The translations under genes and the position numbers were made by a program. This document shows, in pieces, positions 20,216 to 30,798 of a stretch of DNA of 64,000 nucleotides; the first letter of the stretch is position 1, and each line of letters starts with the position of its first letter. A model generated the notes under the pieces. That model was not told where the DNA came from and ran no database searches. It saw only the letters and a program-made list of their open reading frames with translations. The stretch covers positions 97,484-161,483 of the forward strand of contig DAYVGO010000033.1 in assembly GCA_045399315.1 (NCBI GenBank). The letters run 5' to 3'. The DNA is from Arsenophonus sp045399315 (GTDB lineage Bacteria > Pseudomonadota > Gammaproteobacteria > Enterobacterales > Enterobacteriaceae).

Positions 20216-23200
20216 ATGAAAAAATATCATAATCACCCTGCTATTGGTGAACGTGTTAAGTGTTTATAAAGTGCTAAATCCAATCGCATTGTTAGCCAAT
20301 TAGAAGCAAAATATCAAACAATTACTTATCAACACTTATGGAATAGAGCTGTAAGTATTGCCAATGAATGGTATCACTATTGCCAATACCCGCTAAAAGC
20401 CAGTGATAAAGTTGTTGTCTTATCTTTTATTTATAGTGATTATATTGCTATTAATCTCGCCTGTGCTCAAATTAATACAATTATAGTTCCTCTACAAACC
20501 AATTTATCAAATAAAGAATTAACACTTATTATACAAGAAATAGAACCGTGAATAATTGCAGCCAACATAGAATACTTACATATTGTGGTAGAGTTAGTAA
20601 AAAATAATCAATCAAACAGATCCTTGTTTTCGATTATGATTGTTGCCAAGATAATGCAGAAAAACTAAACAATTACAAAAACAATTAAATATGACATTGA
20701 AAAATTATCCAATATTATCCGTTTAGGTAACCAGTTACCAAAAGTACCTTATCCCGAGAATAGTCATGACACATCCTCGATATCGATGATAATTTATACA
20801 TTGGGTAACAGTAGCTCGCCCAAAAGCGCTATCTATACTGAAAAATTAGTATCAAATATGTGGAGCACTACCCAATTTACTGATAATCTTAATAAAGAAA
20901 ATGCGACTGTTTTGTACCTACCGATAAGTCATGATTTGGCAAACCTACAATTTAAAAATCAGTTAGCTAAGAGGGTACTTGTTATTTGATTACTAAAAGT
21001 AACTTATCCATTTTATTTGAAGATATTGCCTTAGCAAAGCCTACTGAACTTTTATTAATAGCCAGGATAGGTGAAATGATATTGCAACAATATCAAACTG
21101 AATTAGAGCGTAGAAAAAACCACCGATGATCCATAACTCAATATTACGCTCAAAAAAGAGATGCATATCAATACCTTGGTGGCAGAATTACACAAATAAC
21201 CTTTGGTTCAGCACCATTTGCTAAGAAGTTATTTGATTTAATTGAATCGCTGTTTGAAGTTAAATTACATAATGTTTACGGTAGTACTGAAACATTGGCT
21301 ATTTGTATAAATAATCAGGCACTAAATAAAACCAACGGCTTAGGATTATAAACTTATTAATATCCCAGAGCTAGGTTATTATTCAACCGATAAACCTCAT
21401 CCACGTGAAGAGTTATTAGTTAAAACAACCACAGTCATTACAAGCTATTATAAAAATCCTGAATTCAATAGTCAACTTTTTGATGAACAAGGTTATTATA
21501 AAACTGGTAATATCGTTAAAAAAATAGCTAAAGATCAGCTAGTATTTATTGAAAGAAGAAAAAATTTTATCAAACTTTCTCAATGTGAATTCATTAACAT
21601 AGCCTTGCTGGAAACTTTATTTAAAAATAGTCTCCTAATAAAAGATATTTTTATTTATAGTAATAGCCAGTGGTCTTATTTATTAGCTGTTATCATTCCT
21701 ACGCCAAAATTATTATAATAAACAATATAATGAAATAAAACGATTAATTAACCCCTCACTTTAAAAAATTGCTAAAATTTCCAACTTAAAACCTTACGAA
21801 GTTCTACGAGATTTCTTAATTGATACTGAACCTTTTAATCGAATAAATGACTTATTATCCGAGCTAGGGAAACCATTACAGCAGAAAATTAAAACTCATT
21901 ATATTGATGATTTGAATAAGTTATATCAAAAAATTACCAATAATGATTTCTCAAATTTATCACAACAGATTAACAAGGAAAATATCTTAGAAACTATAAT
22001 AAAATTAACTCAATTTTTAATAGGTTCTTCCGATATTGCTATTACTTCGACCACAAATTTTCGCCAATTTGGTGGTGATTCTTTATCTACATTACAATTT
22101 TCATTAGAATTAGAAAAAATTTTTGCTGTAACTGTTGATAAGATTACTAATCCATCCAGCACACTGCTTGATATTGCTAATTATATAAAATCAAATCAAT
22201 TTTTAATAAATTCACATCCAACTTTCACTACTATACACGGTATTAAGAAGAAAAAAATTTATGCCAGTCAATTAGATTTAGATAAGTTTATTAATCCTAA
22301 TATTCTCCAACAAATAAAAAATAGTTCTCTACCAATATCAGTTTTTCGTAATGTATTTTTGACTGGGGCTAATGGCTATCTTGGAAAATTTTTATGCTTA
22401 GCTTTACTAGAGGAATTAAATAAAACTGATGGTAAATTAATTTGTGTAATACGTGAAAAAAATAACAATCACGCAAGGCAACGTTTATTTAATACTTTCA
22501 GTCCCCATAATAGTCAATTAGCACTTAAACTTAAACAACTTGCTGATAAACATCTAACTGTATTCGCTGGCGATATCTCGAAGAAAAACTTAGGGCTTGA
22601 GGAAAAAACATGACATTATTTATCGCATACTATTGATCATATCTTTCATGCCGGCGCTTTAGTTAATCATATACTTCCATACCAACATCTTTTTGCAACA
22701 AATGTTGTAGGTACATCAGAATTAATTAAATTATCACTTATCAATCGGTTAAAACCGTTTGTGTTTATTTCCAGTGCTATTGTTGCTATACCGGCTATGC
22801 AGTCAACAAATGGGCGAGTGAAATATTGCTACATGAAACATATAATCGATTTAATTTACCAATAACCGTTTTTCGCCCTAGTATGATACTGGCACATCGC
22901 CAATATGCGACCCAATTTAATATTGCTGACATATTTACTCGATTACTATTAAATATAATCAATACCAAAATGACACCAAAATCATTCTATCAATCAGATA
23001 GTAATATATCCCCTTATTATAATGACTTAGTGTTGATTTTGTTGCTGCGGTAATAATTAAATTATCAAAAAAATCATCATCCACTTACTTACAATATGGT
23101 TAATCCTCAAAATGACAAAGTGTCCCTTAACACTATTGTTGATTGTTTAATTAATTCAGGCATTAATATAAAAAAATAGATGACTATAAAGTCTGATATC

Positions 23201-23421
23201 AACAATTTAAATTAGTAATGAAAAAATTGCCTGATAATTTAAAACAGTATTCTTTACTGCCGCTTATTACCCAATTTAATCAACCCCAAAAAATAACAAA
23301 CTGTTTCTGGCTTCTACCTAATAGATTCGCATCTGTTTTTGGCACTACGATACCTGCTATTACACCATCTTTAATTAGTAAATATATTTCTGACTTTATG
23401 GCATTAAATTTATTAATTTAA
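20216..23421 (+). pseudogene. Carboxylic acid reductase-like (adenylation-carrier-reductase) gene, heavily degraded
   Basis: Fragments in order give all three parts of a carboxylic acid reductase, which turns carboxylic acids into aldehydes using ATP and NADPH. The adenylation domain shows HPAIGERV, YQTITYQHLWNRAVSIANEW, SDYIAINLACAQINTIIVPLQ and a late NVYGSTETLA. The carrier domain has FGGDSLSTLQF, with the phosphopantetheine Ser at 22080. The reductase domain has VFLTGANGYLGKF, FHAGALVNHILPYQ, VFRPSMILAHR, and ends LISKYISDFMALNLL at 23421. More than ten stops and frameshifts break it. Only the carrier plus the start of the reductase (21912-22613) remains as a long frame. It is not part of the conserved E. 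coli order, so it is probably horizontally acquired. Confidence 0.85.
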
Positions 23422-23572
23422 AATAACTAAATTGACTATTTAACCAATAAACTTTAAATATAATTATTAAATATAGATTTATTAACTATATATCAATAAT
23501 TGAAAGCACCATAACATACTGATGGTTCTTTATTAATAACGTTTGGCTAAATAATAATATAGTGGATAAAGC

Positions 23573-24619
23573 TTAACGACCTGCTTTCAATTGTTGAAAA
23601 TAACTTTCATACAAGATATTGGCATTACCCACATCATCCTGCCATTCTCCATTTTTTAAGGTCTCTTCATCAGGATATAGAGTCTTATCTGCCACAAGTT
23701 CAGCTGGCAATAATTGTTTAGCGGCTAAATTAGGGGTTGGATAACCAATTTGTTGTACTACTTGAGCGGCAATATCAGGTCGCAGCAGAAAATCAATCAA
23801 CTTAAGCGCCCCTTCGACATTTTTCGCATTGGCTGGAATAGCTAAACTATCCATCCAAAAAATTCCCCCTTCCTTAGGCCAAATAAATTGTATCGGGGCT
23901 CCTGACTGACGCACTACATAGGCAGAACCATTCCATAACATACCTAAATCAACATCTCCTTGTATAAAAGGATTAGCGGGATTATCAGAATTAAATACCA
24001 TAACGTTTGGCATTAATTTTTTTAATTCTTCATAGGCTGTTTTAATCAACTTCGGATCGGTTATATTACCTGAATAACCTAGCTTGAGTAGTGCCATTTG
24101 AAACACTTCTCGTGCATCATCAGTCAATAATAGCCCATCTTTATATTCAGGTTTCCATAAATCCGCCCAAGAGGTAATTGTTTTTGGATCAATAATCTTG
24201 CTATTAATTCCAATTCCTGTCGCTCCCCAAATATAAGGAATTGAATAATCATTATTAGGATCAAAAGGTTTATGTAATAAATTCGGATCAAGGTTTTTAA
24301 ATTGACTCAATTTACTTTTATCAATTTTTTGTAGCATGCCTTCCTTACTCATTTTTGCCACAAAATAGGTTGAAGGAACCACTAAATCATAAGCTCCTTC
24401 AGTGTGGGTTTTGAGCTTGGCGTACATACTTGCATTAGATTCATAAGTAGAATAAATCACCTTGATACCAGTTTCTTTGCTAAACTGATTAAGAAGCCCA
24501 GGAGGGACATATTCTGACCAATTATAAAAATATAATGTTTTATTATCATCTGCTGCTACTGCCGAGCCAATACTTGCTGCGATGATCCCTGCAGCAAGCC
24601 ATGAGGAGCACTTATTCAT
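23573..24619 (-). CDS. potD: Spermidine/putrescine-binding periplasmic protein PotD
   Basis: A 348-residue periplasmic binding protein, the same length as E. coli PotD. It starts with a signal peptide (MNKCSSWLAAGIIAASIGSAVAA, cleaved near residue 22) and continues with TLYFYNWSEYVPPGLL. Ligand-site blocks YSTYESNASMYAKL, YDLVVPSTYFV, IPYIWGATGIGIN, LLTDDAREVFQMALLKLGYSG, LGMLWNGSAYV and WPKEGGIFWMDS are all kept, including the Trp and Asp/Glu residues that hold the polyamine. It is the last gene of potABCD, 221 bp after potC. Intact. Confidence 0.97.
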   Translation of the reverse strand: MNKCSSWLAAGIIAASIGSAVAADDNKTLYFYNWSEYVPPGLLNQFSKETGIKVIYSTYESNASMYAKLKTHTEGAYDLVVPSTYFVAKMSKEGMLQKIDKSKLSQFKNLDPNLLHKPFDPNNDYSIPYIWGATGIGINSKIIDPKTITSWADLWKPEYKDGLLLTDDAREVFQMALLKLGYSGNITDPKLIKTAYEELKKLMPNVMVFNSDNPANPFIQGDVDLGMLWNGSAYVVRQSGAPIQFIWPKEGGIFWMDSLAIPANAKNVEGALKLIDFLLRPDIAAQVVQQIGYPTPNLAAKQLLPAELVADKTLYPDEETLKNGEWQDDVGNANILYESYFQQLKAGR

Positions 24620-24840
24620 GTAGTGTTTCCTTCATAAAATAATTGTGAGTGAAAACCCAATAGACTTTTGCCTACCCCTAAAAAAGTTATTATATGAGCC
24701 ACTCTTAATTGGGTAAAGCATATAAATACCATTTACTCGCCTTTGGTTAAAAAAGCCGATTTTAAACTTGCTAATAAAAATAAAAAAGACAATCGTTAGC
24801 CAAAACCGACTAATTGTATTAATTTTTATACTGATTTAAT

Positions 24841-25623
24841 TTATATATTTTTTATCGATTTTATTTTTAATATCCATTGACTAAACAACACAAGTGCTAA
24901 TGAAAATAATAATAAAATGGTTGCCAGCACATTAACTTCCGGTGAAATTCCTATTTTTACCATTGAATAAATTTTTAAAGGTAAGATCTCATAGGCCGGC
25001 CCAGTAACAAAAGAAGACACCACCACATCATCCATTGAAAGGATAAAACTTAATAACCAGCCAGAGATCACTGCTGGCAAAGCTAATGGTAAAATAATTT
25101 TTTGTAAAATAGTTAATTCGTTGGCACCTAAGTCTCGCGCGGCTTCTAACATTTTTACATCAAAATCCTTCAATCGTGCATAAACAGTAATAACAACAAA
25201 AGGTAAACAAAATGTAATATGAGAGAAGAGTAAAGACCAAAAACCTAAAGAAATTCCTAATAACATAAAGAGGAGGAGTAATGAAATTGCCATTACAATA
25301 TCAGGGGATATCATGACAACAAATAACATACCACCAACAAATGACTTTCCTCTAAATTGGTAGCGAAATAAAGCCACTGCCGCCAATGAACCAATTAATA
25401 TAGTACAACTAGCTGATATCATTGCGATCGTTAATGAATGACCTGCCGCCTGTAATAAACTATCATTATTCCACAACATATCATACCAATCGATAGTCAA
25501 TCCTTGCCACACATTGCCAAAGCGTGATGCATTAAATGAATTAACAATTAAAATAATAATTGGAATATATAAATAGGCATAAATGATGGTGAGAAAACTA
25601 CTTCGTAAGAAAAGTCCAATCAT
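24841..25623 (-). CDS. potC: Spermidine/putrescine ABC transporter permease PotC
   Basis: A 260-residue inner-membrane permease with about six membrane segments. The cytoplasmic EAA loop that docks with the ATPase reads EAARDLGANELTILQKIILPLALPAVISG. Further family blocks are NSFNASRFGNVWQGLTIDWY and SMDDVVVSSFVTGP. Its start overlaps the end of potB by four bases (ATGA), so the two are translationally coupled. Intact. Confidence 0.96.
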   Translation of the reverse strand: MIGLFLRSSFLTIIYAYLYIPIIILIVNSFNASRFGNVWQGLTIDWYDMLWNNDSLLQAAGHSLTIAMISASCTILIGSLAAVALFRYQFRGKSFVGGMLFVVMISPDIVMAISLLLLFMLLGISLGFWSLLFSHITFCLPFVVITVYARLKDFDVKMLEAARDLGANELTILQKIILPLALPAVISGWLLSFILSMDDVVVSSFVTGPAYEILPLKIYSMVKIGISPEVNVLATILLLFSLALVLFSQWILKIKSIKNI

Positions 25624-26480
25624 GCTAAATCCACCTTTTTATTCAGCAAATTTGCGGCACGATAATAAACATAGAGTAGTAGGCCCATGGCTATAGTTAA
25701 TACAATACTGGTCGCTGCGCCAAAAGGCCAATCACGCAAATTAAGAAACTGGCTCTTAATGACATTACCAATTAATAAGTTTTTTGAGCCCCCCATCAAA
25801 TCCGCTACATAAAACAGACCCATTGCCGGTAATAATACCAATAAGCAACCGGTGATGATACCAGGCATGGTTAACGGTGTTATAATACGTATAAAGGTCT
25901 GAAATTTGTTAGCACCAAGATCACGTGCAGCCTCAAGGCACGATTTATCCAATTTTTCAATACTAGAATAAAGCGGCATTACCATAAATGGCAGCAATAT
26001 ATATACCAATCCCATAATGACCGCTTCTTGCGTATACATGATACGAATGGGCTTATCTATTAATCCAATCCATAATAAAAAGCCGTTTAAGTAACCCCGA
26101 TTACTCAGAAAAATTTTCAATCCATAAATACGAATAAGTGAATTAGTCCAAAACGGCACAATCAGTAAAAATAACATTAATGGCTGCAATTTTGATGATA
26201 ATCGTGTCAAAATAAATGCAAATGGATAACCAATAACCAAACAAAATAAGGTTGCCATGATTGCCATATTTAGTGAGTGGAGCATTACCTCTGCATATAA
26301 AGGATCAAATAGCCTGGTATAATTGTCGAGGGTAAAAATCATATCGACTAAATTTGCATCATCACGTGTCAAAAAACTGGTAATAATGATCATTAAATTG
26401 GGTAGAAAGGCAAACAACACCAGCCAGGATACCACGCCGATAACAATAACATTCTGAAAAATTTTACGATTATTCTTCAT
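25620..26480 (-). CDS. potB: Spermidine/putrescine ABC transporter permease PotB
   Basis: A 286-residue permease with about six membrane segments. It pairs with PotC to form the channel. The EAA loop EAARDLGANKFQTFIRIITPLTMPGIITG and the segment PFWTNSLIRIYGLKIFLSNRG match E. coli PotB. It overlaps potA by 11 bases at its start and potC by four at its end. Intact. Confidence 0.96.
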   Translation of the reverse strand: MKNNRKIFQNVIVIGVVSWLVLFAFLPNLMIIITSFLTRDDANLVDMIFTLDNYTRLFDPLYAEVMLHSLNMAIMATLFCLVIGYPFAFILTRLSSKLQPLMLFLLIVPFWTNSLIRIYGLKIFLSNRGYLNGFLLWIGLIDKPIRIMYTQEAVIMGLVYILLPFMVMPLYSSIEKLDKSCLEAARDLGANKFQTFIRIITPLTMPGIITGCLLVLLPAMGLFYVADLMGGSKNLLIGNVIKSQFLNLRDWPFGAATSIVLTIAMGLLLYVYYRAANLLNKKVDLA

Positions 26481-27579
26481 CGAGAAGCACGACCTCCCAA
26501 CTTTCTACCCATGTCACTGCAATTTTTTGTGCCAACGAGTGGTCAACATCAGGATCATCTTCATTGAAAAACTCACTAACCATCACTCTCTTACCATTGC
26601 TCATTTCTACTTCAGTATCGAGCATCATCCCTTTATAATTACGCTCACGCACATATCCGATCAGTCCAGCAGGCTGCTGTTCGTCATCGATCTCTTTAAC
26701 CCGTAAATCCTCTGGCCGCAATAAAACTTTTAATCGCTGACCTTCAAACACAGAAAGCTTAGTGTAAATATCACACTCATAGCCCTCGACATCAGCTCTA
26801 ATACGCTGCTCATCAATACGATATAAAGCAGTCGCATCAAAAATATTAATTTCTCCGATAAAGCGCGCGACAAATAAATTCTTCGGCTCTTCATATATTT
26901 CACGGGGAGAAGCGTCCTGTTCAATATGACCATCTCGCATAACTAAAATACGATCAGACATGGCTAGTGCTTCTTCTTGATCATGCGTCACATAAATAAA
27001 AGTGATCCCTAACTGACGTTGCAAAGCCTTTAATTCACTTTGCATCTTTTTACGTAAGTTATAATCAAGCGCCGATAAGGACTCGTCTAGTAAAAGAACT
27101 TTAGGCTTATTAATAACCGCACGGGCTATTGCTACGCGTTGCTGCTGTCCGCCAGATAATTGATGGGGATAACGCTGCGCTAAATCTTCTAATTGCACCA
27201 TACGTAGCACTTCTTCCACTCTTGGTTTTATCTCTTGAGAAGATTTTTTTTGCATACGTAAACCAAAGGTGACGTTATCAAACACCGACATATGGGGAAA
27301 TAAGGCATAACTCTGGAAAACAGTATTTACATGACGCTGTTCGGCTGGAATATCGGTAATATCTTGGCCTTGGAGAAAAATACGCCCATTATCAACATGT
27401 TCTAACCCAGCAATTAATCGCAAAATAGTTGTTTTACCACAACCTGAAGGGCCTAATATGGTAAGAAATTGACCATCATTAATCGTGAGATTAAACTGTG
27501 AAATAATATTTTTGCCATCGAAACCTTTAGTTAAGGATTTTAATTCGATCAGTGATGTAAGAGAGGTTGTCTCAGTCAT
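26470..27579 (-). CDS. potA: Spermidine/putrescine ABC transporter ATPase PotA
   Basis: A 369-residue ABC ATPase (E. coli 378). The Walker A GPSGCGKTT is at residues 43-51, followed by the Q-loop VFQSYALFPHMSVFDN, the signature LSGGQQQRVAIARA, Walker B VLLLDESLSALD and the switch His in YVTHDQEEAL. The C-terminal TOBE domain (VLLRPEDLRV, VRERNYKGMMLDTEVEM) is complete. It is the first gene of the potABCD operon. Polyamine uptake is likely to matter to a host-associated bacterium. Intact. Confidence 0.97.
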   Translation of the reverse strand: MTETTSLTSLIELKSLTKGFDGKNIISQFNLTINDGQFLTILGPSGCGKTTILRLIAGLEHVDNGRIFLQGQDITDIPAEQRHVNTVFQSYALFPHMSVFDNVTFGLRMQKKSSQEIKPRVEEVLRMVQLEDLAQRYPHQLSGGQQQRVAIARAVINKPKVLLLDESLSALDYNLRKKMQSELKALQRQLGITFIYVTHDQEEALAMSDRILVMRDGHIEQDASPREIYEEPKNLFVARFIGEINIFDATALYRIDEQRIRADVEGYECDIYTKLSVFEGQRLKVLLRPEDLRVKEIDDEQQPAGLIGYVRERNYKGMMLDTEVEMSNGKRVMVSEFFNEDDPDVDHSLAQKIAVTWVESWEVVLLDEE

Positions 27580-28031
27580 TTAAAGTATCACTCTATTCTT
27601 TGTAGTAATACAGATAGAACCACAACAGGAAAAAGACTGTATGAGCTAATCAGAAAATACTCCCAGCAATAGCCAAAACCAGTTGCGCCAATAGATCTAA
27701 CGAAGGCAGAATAATAAACATAGCGAGACAAAATTAAAAGCTCTATCATTAGAAAAATGACAACATTAATCATAATATATTAAATTAAACTTAACTCTAA
27801 ATAGCTAACAGCCGAAAATAGATCTAATAATTCTATATATTTCATTCAACTTATTAATACAGAATATGATACAGCAGGCGAGTAAATTGATAGATAAAAG
27901 AATTAGCACAAATTATAAATAAAATTTTACAATTTATAAAAATCTTAATTGATACAATTAGTTACTTATCTAAACCAGTGGCTAAATATAACAACATAGG
28001 ACCTGTTTATTTATCTTGTTCTCTATGCCAC
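27580..28031. other. Gap upstream of potA
   Basis: About 450 AT-rich bases between the broken HdeD-like gene and potA. It should hold the pot promoter on the minus strand. A 61-codon minus frame at 27588-27773 has no recognisable protein features and is not called. I see nothing else. Confidence 0.45.
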
Positions 28032-29368
28032 TCAATTAGAATAAAAAATACATAAAAAACGTGAGTACCAGCGATGAGGAGTAGGATACACTAATGCATT
28101 TAACGCACGAGAATAGTCCATTACCAATCCTGGTGTCCATGCCATTGATATTACTCGCTGACGAATTTGCGATGCAACCCACAATTCCGGTGCGATCAAC
28201 AACTTACCAAGACTAAAAAATTGTTGATGTTATCAGCCATACACCCTCTAGTGCCGCTCCTAGCGCATAAGCCACACTAATTGAGCAATCGAGGTAAGTT
28301 AGATTATAGCCCTGTTTGCCGATATTATTGCCAAAACATAGCTAAATTAACCGCATTATAATGAAAAAAATGGATTTGAAAATCTGAACGACACCACTGT
28401 GAAACTTCAGTGAAATAGTCGGACTGAAATTCACCTGCCACATTATTTTCCTCAGTAGCTTTCAATCTATTTAAAAACTCAGAAGGAGAATGATCAATAT
28501 CATCAATCGGATACAAGCTGATACAAATCTGATTTCTGATCTCCAATGCAGCATGAACAGTAGAAATAACACGATTGCCATCCACAGCCACAATATAAAG
28601 ATTAATAACCGAACAAGGTCTTGACGTTAAATCAGCCAAGCCTTCTGGTGTCCAAATATAAATAGTAAGAGTAAGCGGTGTCATATGTGATAAATTTATC
28701 TCCGCTTACTGCTTGTCAGTCAGTGGCATCACTTCATCTGTTTTAATTTCTTGTTGTCCAAATTCTTTTTGCGATAATGCACTATCGGCCATTAAAGTAA
28801 ATATTCTTTGCCCGTATCGAATAACCCGTAATTTATTAGAAAAACGAATAGCAGATATTCCAATAACCATTAATAACACAGCTAAAACGATTGGAAATGT
28901 CGATTGGTAACTAATGGGATAAGGGGCTAGGATCAGTATTGCAAAGAATAAATAAAATCCCCTAACCAAGCGGTATGTTTCCATAGACGATGACGAACAA
29001 CTAAATCTGAAACGATACTAAATATAACGAGTAACAAATAACTGAAGCCTAACACTATTGAAAAGATCAAATAGCTATAATTGTCATCAATTAACAGAAA
29101 GACAGATACCAACAAAAATAATCCCCCTTTTAAGGAAGAGAATAAATTTTTGGCTACCAATACCACTATTGGCAACATTAAAGGTAATTAAATTCTCAAT
29201 TAATATGAATATACTTATCCAGACAACTGGAACATGCCGTGTTTGCAGCAATTCATCACACAATATTACTAAACCCGGAAAAGCCCATAATATACCGCCG
29301 ATTAGCAACCAAATCACTTGTTGGTGCATAAATTTTCTACCTAAAAGTAAACAAGCAATTTGCAACAT
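28032..29368 (-). pseudogene. HdeD-like (DUF308) membrane protein with C-terminal papain-fold-like domain, broken
   Basis: The N-terminal half, in several frames, has about six membrane segments: MLQIACLLLGRKF, WLLIGGILWAFPGLVILCDELL, FLLVSVFLLID, FYLFFAILILAP and FPIVLAVLLMVIGISAI. This resembles the HdeD/DUF308 family. The C-terminal half (28325-28684 and on) is soluble: VDGNRVISTVHAALEI, YPIDDIDHSPSEFL, YNLTYLDCSISVAYAL, then PELWVASQIRQR and MAWTPGLVMDYSRALNALV. The His-then-Cys order recalls permuted NlpC/P60 or papain-like folds; that part is inference. A stop at 28706 separates the halves in the same frame, and frameshifts lie near 28935, 29130 and 28210. Function unknown. Confidence 0.55.
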
Positions 29369-29475
29369 AAATAATCTCTTATAAATCAACCCGTGATTTT
29401 GTAAGAATTTCCCATTCACCTAACAGCATTGGATTAGTTTTATCAGCAATAGTAATTAATATTCGATCACGTATA

Positions 29476-30520
29476 TTAAGCCATTCCTCCTAATATATGG
29501 TCAACATTACTTTGCACAGGTAAGACAGTTATTAATTTAATTTGCGGATCAAATTTTATTTTGTCATCTTGTATAAATAACTGATAACGAATAAGTGATC
29601 TCGATGCATGTTTAATCGTTCTTTCTACTTGTGATGTGGTAAGCAGTAAAAGTAACAACATAAAAATAGTAATGATTGACAAGTAAGTTTGAGCAAGTAA
29701 AAAGAAAGGTACACTCCCCTGTTCACTATAAAAGATAACAATGTTTCCGAGCACTAATAACCCTATTTTTCAACCAAAATCTTGCAGAAACAGAATCAAA
29801 AGAATGATAAAAAGAATGGGTATACAAACCAATATCATATTTAACGCTGGACCATAATGGTTATTAATATAACCTTTTAACTCAATAAGAGTATCAGAAA
29901 AAATTAACCAACTACTTACTGCCAGCAATATTAATCAACTTAATGTTAATAATATTTTTTTAATACTATTAAGTTGCTTTAATGACTGTGGTTGTACTAA
30001 GCCTAATAACATCGCGACAGCAAAATAGATACCTGACATATCGGCAAACCAACTAGTGAGAAAATCATCTAACACAATTTTCTCATCTAGCGATGCCAAC
30101 AACATTACACTTAGCCAATTACCAATAGCGCATATTACAGCTGAAATCACAATCCAAGTAATAATGGTATTTAATGGCGATTGATATTGAGCTAAATATC
30201 TTACAATAGATGCAATTAATAACGGTGAAATAAGTAAACAAACCGCACTAATCACTTTAATGGCAACAGATTCAAAATCGATTAGTGCCAAATACAAATT
30301 AACTATACTAAACAAAAGCAAAAAAACAGGCAAGCTACACACTGGGGATAGTAAAAATGCCACAATACTCACACCAGCAGGAAACCATACCACAATTAAC
30401 CCTTCATCATACAGTACTTGTACTTCCTTAGAAATAACAGCCGAAATAAAATAAATTAAGGTCCAACTGAGGAATGTAAACCACCTAAGTATGACTGGAA
30501 ATTTTTACCAGTTCTATCAT
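29476..30520 (-). pseudogene. MASE1-like integral membrane sensor domain protein, broken
   Basis: Fragments (30518 down to 29476) give about eight membrane segments: a start MIELVKISSHT, then in a shifted frame FLSWTLIYFISAVIS and VVWFPAGVSIVAFLL. The later WFADMSGIYFAVAMLLGLVQP and PFFLLAQTYLSIITIFMLLLLLL complete a pattern like MASE1, a membrane sensor domain found in UhpB-type kinases and diguanylate cyclases. No kinase or GGDEF domain follows. The next gene is the HdeD-like protein on the same strand, so the two may have formed a unit. At least three frame breaks. Assignment to MASE1 is by eye. Confidence 0.5.
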
Positions 30521-30798
30521 CAACTATTCTCCTTTATATTTGGCTAATAAAATTTTTAATAATCAATAGATAGTCTTTACCTGCAGAATGAAACTGTATT
30601 TCAATTAAGGTACTAATTTAATGATATAGGTTAGTTTTACACAAAAACCAAAATGAAATTTTATCGTTTTTAAATTAGGTGATTATTTTGCTATTAACAA
30701 AAATGGTATTACGCATTTATTAAATATATTTTCCACAATTAAATTTAACCTAATTAATCATCATTTTTATTTAGCAATATAATATAAAGAGACGCTTC

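Noticed and set aside
27588..27773. 61-codon hydrophobic frame upstream of potA
   Set aside because: No family match that I can see, no convincing start signal, and AT-rich sequence easily gives such frames.
28690..28710. Programmed stop-codon read-through joining the two halves of the HdeD-like gene
   Set aside because: The gene also has frameshifts on both sides of this stop, so decay is the simpler explanation.
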